From the NCBI RefSeq assembly GCF_025264625.1, contig NZ_CP093313.1, forward strand, positions 3,720,001 through 3,784,000: a stretch of DNA of 64,000 nt, written 5' to 3'. Position 1 is the first letter of the stretch. The number at the start of each line of letters is the position of its first letter. This document shows, piece after piece, positions 62,055 to 64,000 of the stretch. The position numbers were made by a program, and so were the translations under genes. A model generated the notes under the pieces. It was not told the origin of the DNA. It ran no database searches and saw only the letters and a program-made list of their open reading frames with translations. This DNA is from Occallatibacter riparius. Lineage in GTDB: Bacteria; Acidobacteriota; Terriglobia; Terriglobales; Acidobacteriaceae.

Positions 62055-62554
62055 ATGGCAACAGAAAAGCTCAACGTAGTAATTTCGGGCAGGGACCTCC
62101 GAACGACAACGCTTATCTCGAGTTCCTCAAGAAGCAGGCCGACGGTGCGCAACTGGTTTGCTCCGTGTGCACAGTCGCGGTCTTCCTGGCCGGCGCGGGC
62201 CTGCTCAACGGACATGTGGCCAGTACGCACTGGGCCTACAGGCCCGGGTTGCGCCTGTTCCCGTGCCATGTGGTCGACGACTACAGGAGATACGTGCAGA
62301 GCGGCAATCGTGTGACCGGAGCCGGGATTTCATCTGGCCTTGATGAAGCGCTCTACATCGTGGGTCTGCTTTGCGGCGTGCGCGTCGCGCGCGATGTTCA
62401 GTTCAAGATGCAGTACCATCCCCAGCCCGCTTTCCATTGCGGTGATCCGTCGGACACAGACATCAAAGATGATCCGCAAATGATTACCGAGATTGCGGCC
62501 GCCTGGGAAGTACAGCAAGCCGTTGAACAAGTGGCCGCCTGGATGAAGAGCTAA
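62055..62554 (+). pseudogene. Deleted DJ-1/PfpI-family gene
   Basis: The remains of a DJ-1/PfpI (class I glutamine-amidotransferase-like) protein. The ATG at 62055 (GGAGAG upstream) opens MATEKLNVVIS, the family's first beta strand. The next recognisable part, GQGPPNDNAYLEFLKKQ, is in another frame, so the roughly 60-70 residues between the first strand and the GGxGP segment are lost and the frame is broken near 62085. From there on the family sequence is intact: VCSVCTVAVFLAGAGLLNGH (nucleophile elbow Cys) and TGAGISSGLDEALYIVGLLC, ending at 62554. It cannot make a functional full-length product. Confidence 0.85.
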
Positions 62555-62602
62555 GCCATTTCAAAACTTGACGCGGTTCTACGCCGCGGATTTGGAGAAG
62601 GA

Positions 62603-64000
62603 ATGAACAAGTTACGCAAGAGAGTGATTCCTCCCGTTTGCATCACAGTGTTGACCTTGGTAACCGCCTTTTCCCTGCACGCACCCTTACTGCTTGCTCA
62701 GCAGGCTGCTGCTCCTCACGTTTTTGTCCAGCCGCCTACGCTGGAAGAAACGGCGCCGGCCACAATCGGAGCAAGCAAAGCGCTGCGGTTCACGGCTCCA
62801 AGGGAAAAAGAACCCTGCAATCCGCAGGGCGACATTCGCCGTGACGGCAACGATGTCTACGTCCGCCTCGACTACATGCGGGCCAAGTTCACGATTAACA
62901 ATCCGGATCCGGACGACCCCTATGGCGGCGAAGATCCCGTGGAACTGCGGTCGTTCGGCGGCTGCCATGCGGGCCCCACCGTCGAGTTGTTGCCAGGCAA
63001 CACCCTGCACTTCGACCTACACAACAATCTGAGCACCGATGATCCCAGCTGCCTGCCTAACCCTCCGGCGGGTCTGTTATTGCCTCCTGGTGTAGGCTGC
63101 TTCAACACCGTGAATCTTCACACGCACGGCCTGCACGTCTCACCCGCGGGCAACAGCGATAACGTTCTGCTCAGCATTGCGCCGCAGACTCACTTCCCCT
63201 ATGAGATCAACATCCCGAGCGATCATCCCGCCGGCACGTTCTGGTATCACGCCCACAACCATGGGTCCACCGCGGTCGACGCTGCCAGTGGCGCCGCAGG
63301 CGCACTCATCATTCGCGGCACTCGCCAGTACAGCAAGAAAGTATTGCCCGACGGAAGCCATCCGCAGGCCGACATCGACACCGTCCTGAATGAGGCACCG
63401 AATGTGCCCATGCCCGAAAAGCTCTTTGTGTTGCAGCAGATTCCTTATGCCTGTTTCAGCAATCCGTCGCTTCAAGGCGGCCCGTGGCAAATGATCTTTA
63501 CCACCAACGGACTGTACACCACCAACAGTCCGTCGAAAGGCGCGAGCAGCCCCGCCAATTCACCATGGGTTTGCCCTAAACCTGACGGCATCAATCACGC
63601 TTCAGTCGGTGTCATTGAGAACTTCAGTTTGCAGATGTTTTCCGCATCCATCTGGGACACGAACGGCCGATTCACCTCGATTAACGGTATTGTCCAACCC
63701 ACCATCGAGGTGCCCGCGGGAGAGATCCAGCGCTGGCGCTTCATACACGCGGGCATCCACGACACGGTCAATCTCCAGGTCGTTCGTGTGACTCACGTGC
63801 CGGTCAACGGGCCTGGCAAGCTGATGGCTGCTGCAGATGCAATGGCGCAATCTGCTCTGCGCGGGAACCGTATCCAACAGGAAGCCGCCGTGTTGGCGCA
63901 GTGCGTTGCCAATCAGAATACGCTGATTCCGCAATTCGAGATCGCTGTCGATGGCCTTACTCGCACCCACATGAAAACCATCGGATACGGCAACGACAAC
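62603..64000 (+). CDS. Multicopper oxidase (laccase-like), 5' part
   Basis: An exported multicopper oxidase whose first 466 codons are in the window; it runs off the right edge, so the type 1 and C-terminal copper sites are not visible. It starts at ATG 62603 after GGAGAAGGA and has a Sec signal (VCITVLTLVTAFSLHAPLLL). The first cupredoxin domain shows GPTVELLPGNTLHFDLHNNL, the copper ligands HTHG at 173-176 and WYHAHNHG from W214. The second domain starts around ASIWDTNGRFTSINGIVQPT. Acts in the periplasm, oxidising phenols or metals. It lies 48 nt after the broken DJ-1/PfpI gene. Confidence 0.9.
   Translation, partial: MNKLRKRVIPPVCITVLTLVTAFSLHAPLLLAQQAAAPHVFVQPPTLEETAPATIGASKALRFTAPREKEPCNPQGDIRRDGNDVYVRLDYMRAKFTINNPDPDDPYGGEDPVELRSFGGCHAGPTVELLPGNTLHFDLHNNLSTDDPSCLPNPPAGLLLPPGVGCFNTVNLHTHGLHVSPAGNSDNVLLSIAPQTHFPYEINIPSDHPAGTFWYHAHNHGSTAVDAASGAAGALIIRGTRQYSKKVLPDGSHPQADIDTVLNEAPNVPMPEKLFVLQQIPYACFSNPSLQGGPWQMIFTTNGLYTTNSPSKGASSPANSPWVCPKPDGINHASVGVIENFSLQMFSASIWDTNGRFTSINGIVQPTIEVPAGEIQRWRFIHAGIHDTVNLQVVRVTHVPVNGPGKLMAAADAMAQSALRGNRIQQEAAVLAQCVANQNTLIPQFEIAVDGLTRTHMKTIGYGNDN

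Overview
The window looks like a chromosomal segment of an Acidobacteriota (Terriglobia-like) genome. The evidence is inference from gene content: many Tat- or Sec-exported sugar-metabolism proteins, a TonB receptor with a carboxypeptidase-regulatory-like N-terminus, a winged-helix/WD40-like regulator, a large SBBP-repeat surface protein with Ig domains, an HTH-TPR regulator, and GTG/TTG starts. No phage, IS element, CRISPR array or rRNA was seen. One tRNA, tRNA-Arg(CCU), and one cobalamin riboswitch are present.

Layout. 59-3626 (-): the adaptor, TPR and TolC genes of an efflux operon that continues beyond the left edge. 3736-11681: housekeeping and accessory genes (queF, myo-inositol oxygenase, MFS transporter, NTF2-like protein, ispG, quinone-oxidoreductase-like MDR, GlsB-like protein, FucU-like mutarotase, DedA). 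11893-14785: tRNA-Arg, then within a few bases a B12 riboswitch and a BtuB-like receptor with its terminator. 14878-17922: HEAT protein, DUF1990, and a TetR divergent from two small membrane proteins with a clear multi-half-site operator. 18164-21532: GH51 arabinofuranosidase and a wrecked GH29 fucosidase. 21597-29671 (-): a six-gene operon (Gfo/Idh, DoxX-like, Gfo/Idh, F5/8-type, Agl23-like glycosyltransferase, ApbE) plus a third Gfo/Idh gene.

30094-36900: an HTH-TPR regulator divergent from a compact four-gene operon, asparagine synthetase / acyl carrier protein / AMP-dependent ligase / NAD synthetase-like amidase. It looks like a small undescribed carrier-protein amidation pathway. 36932-47109: a cell-surface region. 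Two proteins here, a six-Ig-repeat lipoprotein and a 198-aa secreted protein, share an eight-cysteine domain I do not recognise; a DsbA-like protein with a SurA-like N-terminus lies directly downstream of the second. LuxR, PilZ, STN-domain, Ig-repeat and Sel1 proteins complete the region. These two loci are the best candidates for new biology.

47711-52718: DUF362, two enolase-superfamily sugar-acid dehydratases and an RraA-like protein, all with export signals, suggesting sugar-acid metabolism outside the cytoplasm. 52853-64000: a frameshifted 5'-3' exonuclease, a beta-barrel, the SBBP giant, a small CxxC protein, a winged-helix/WD40 regulator, an orphan protein, a deleted DJ-1/PfpI gene and the 5' part of a multicopper oxidase cut by the right edge. 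Three genes (GH29, exonuclease, DJ-1/PfpI) are broken.
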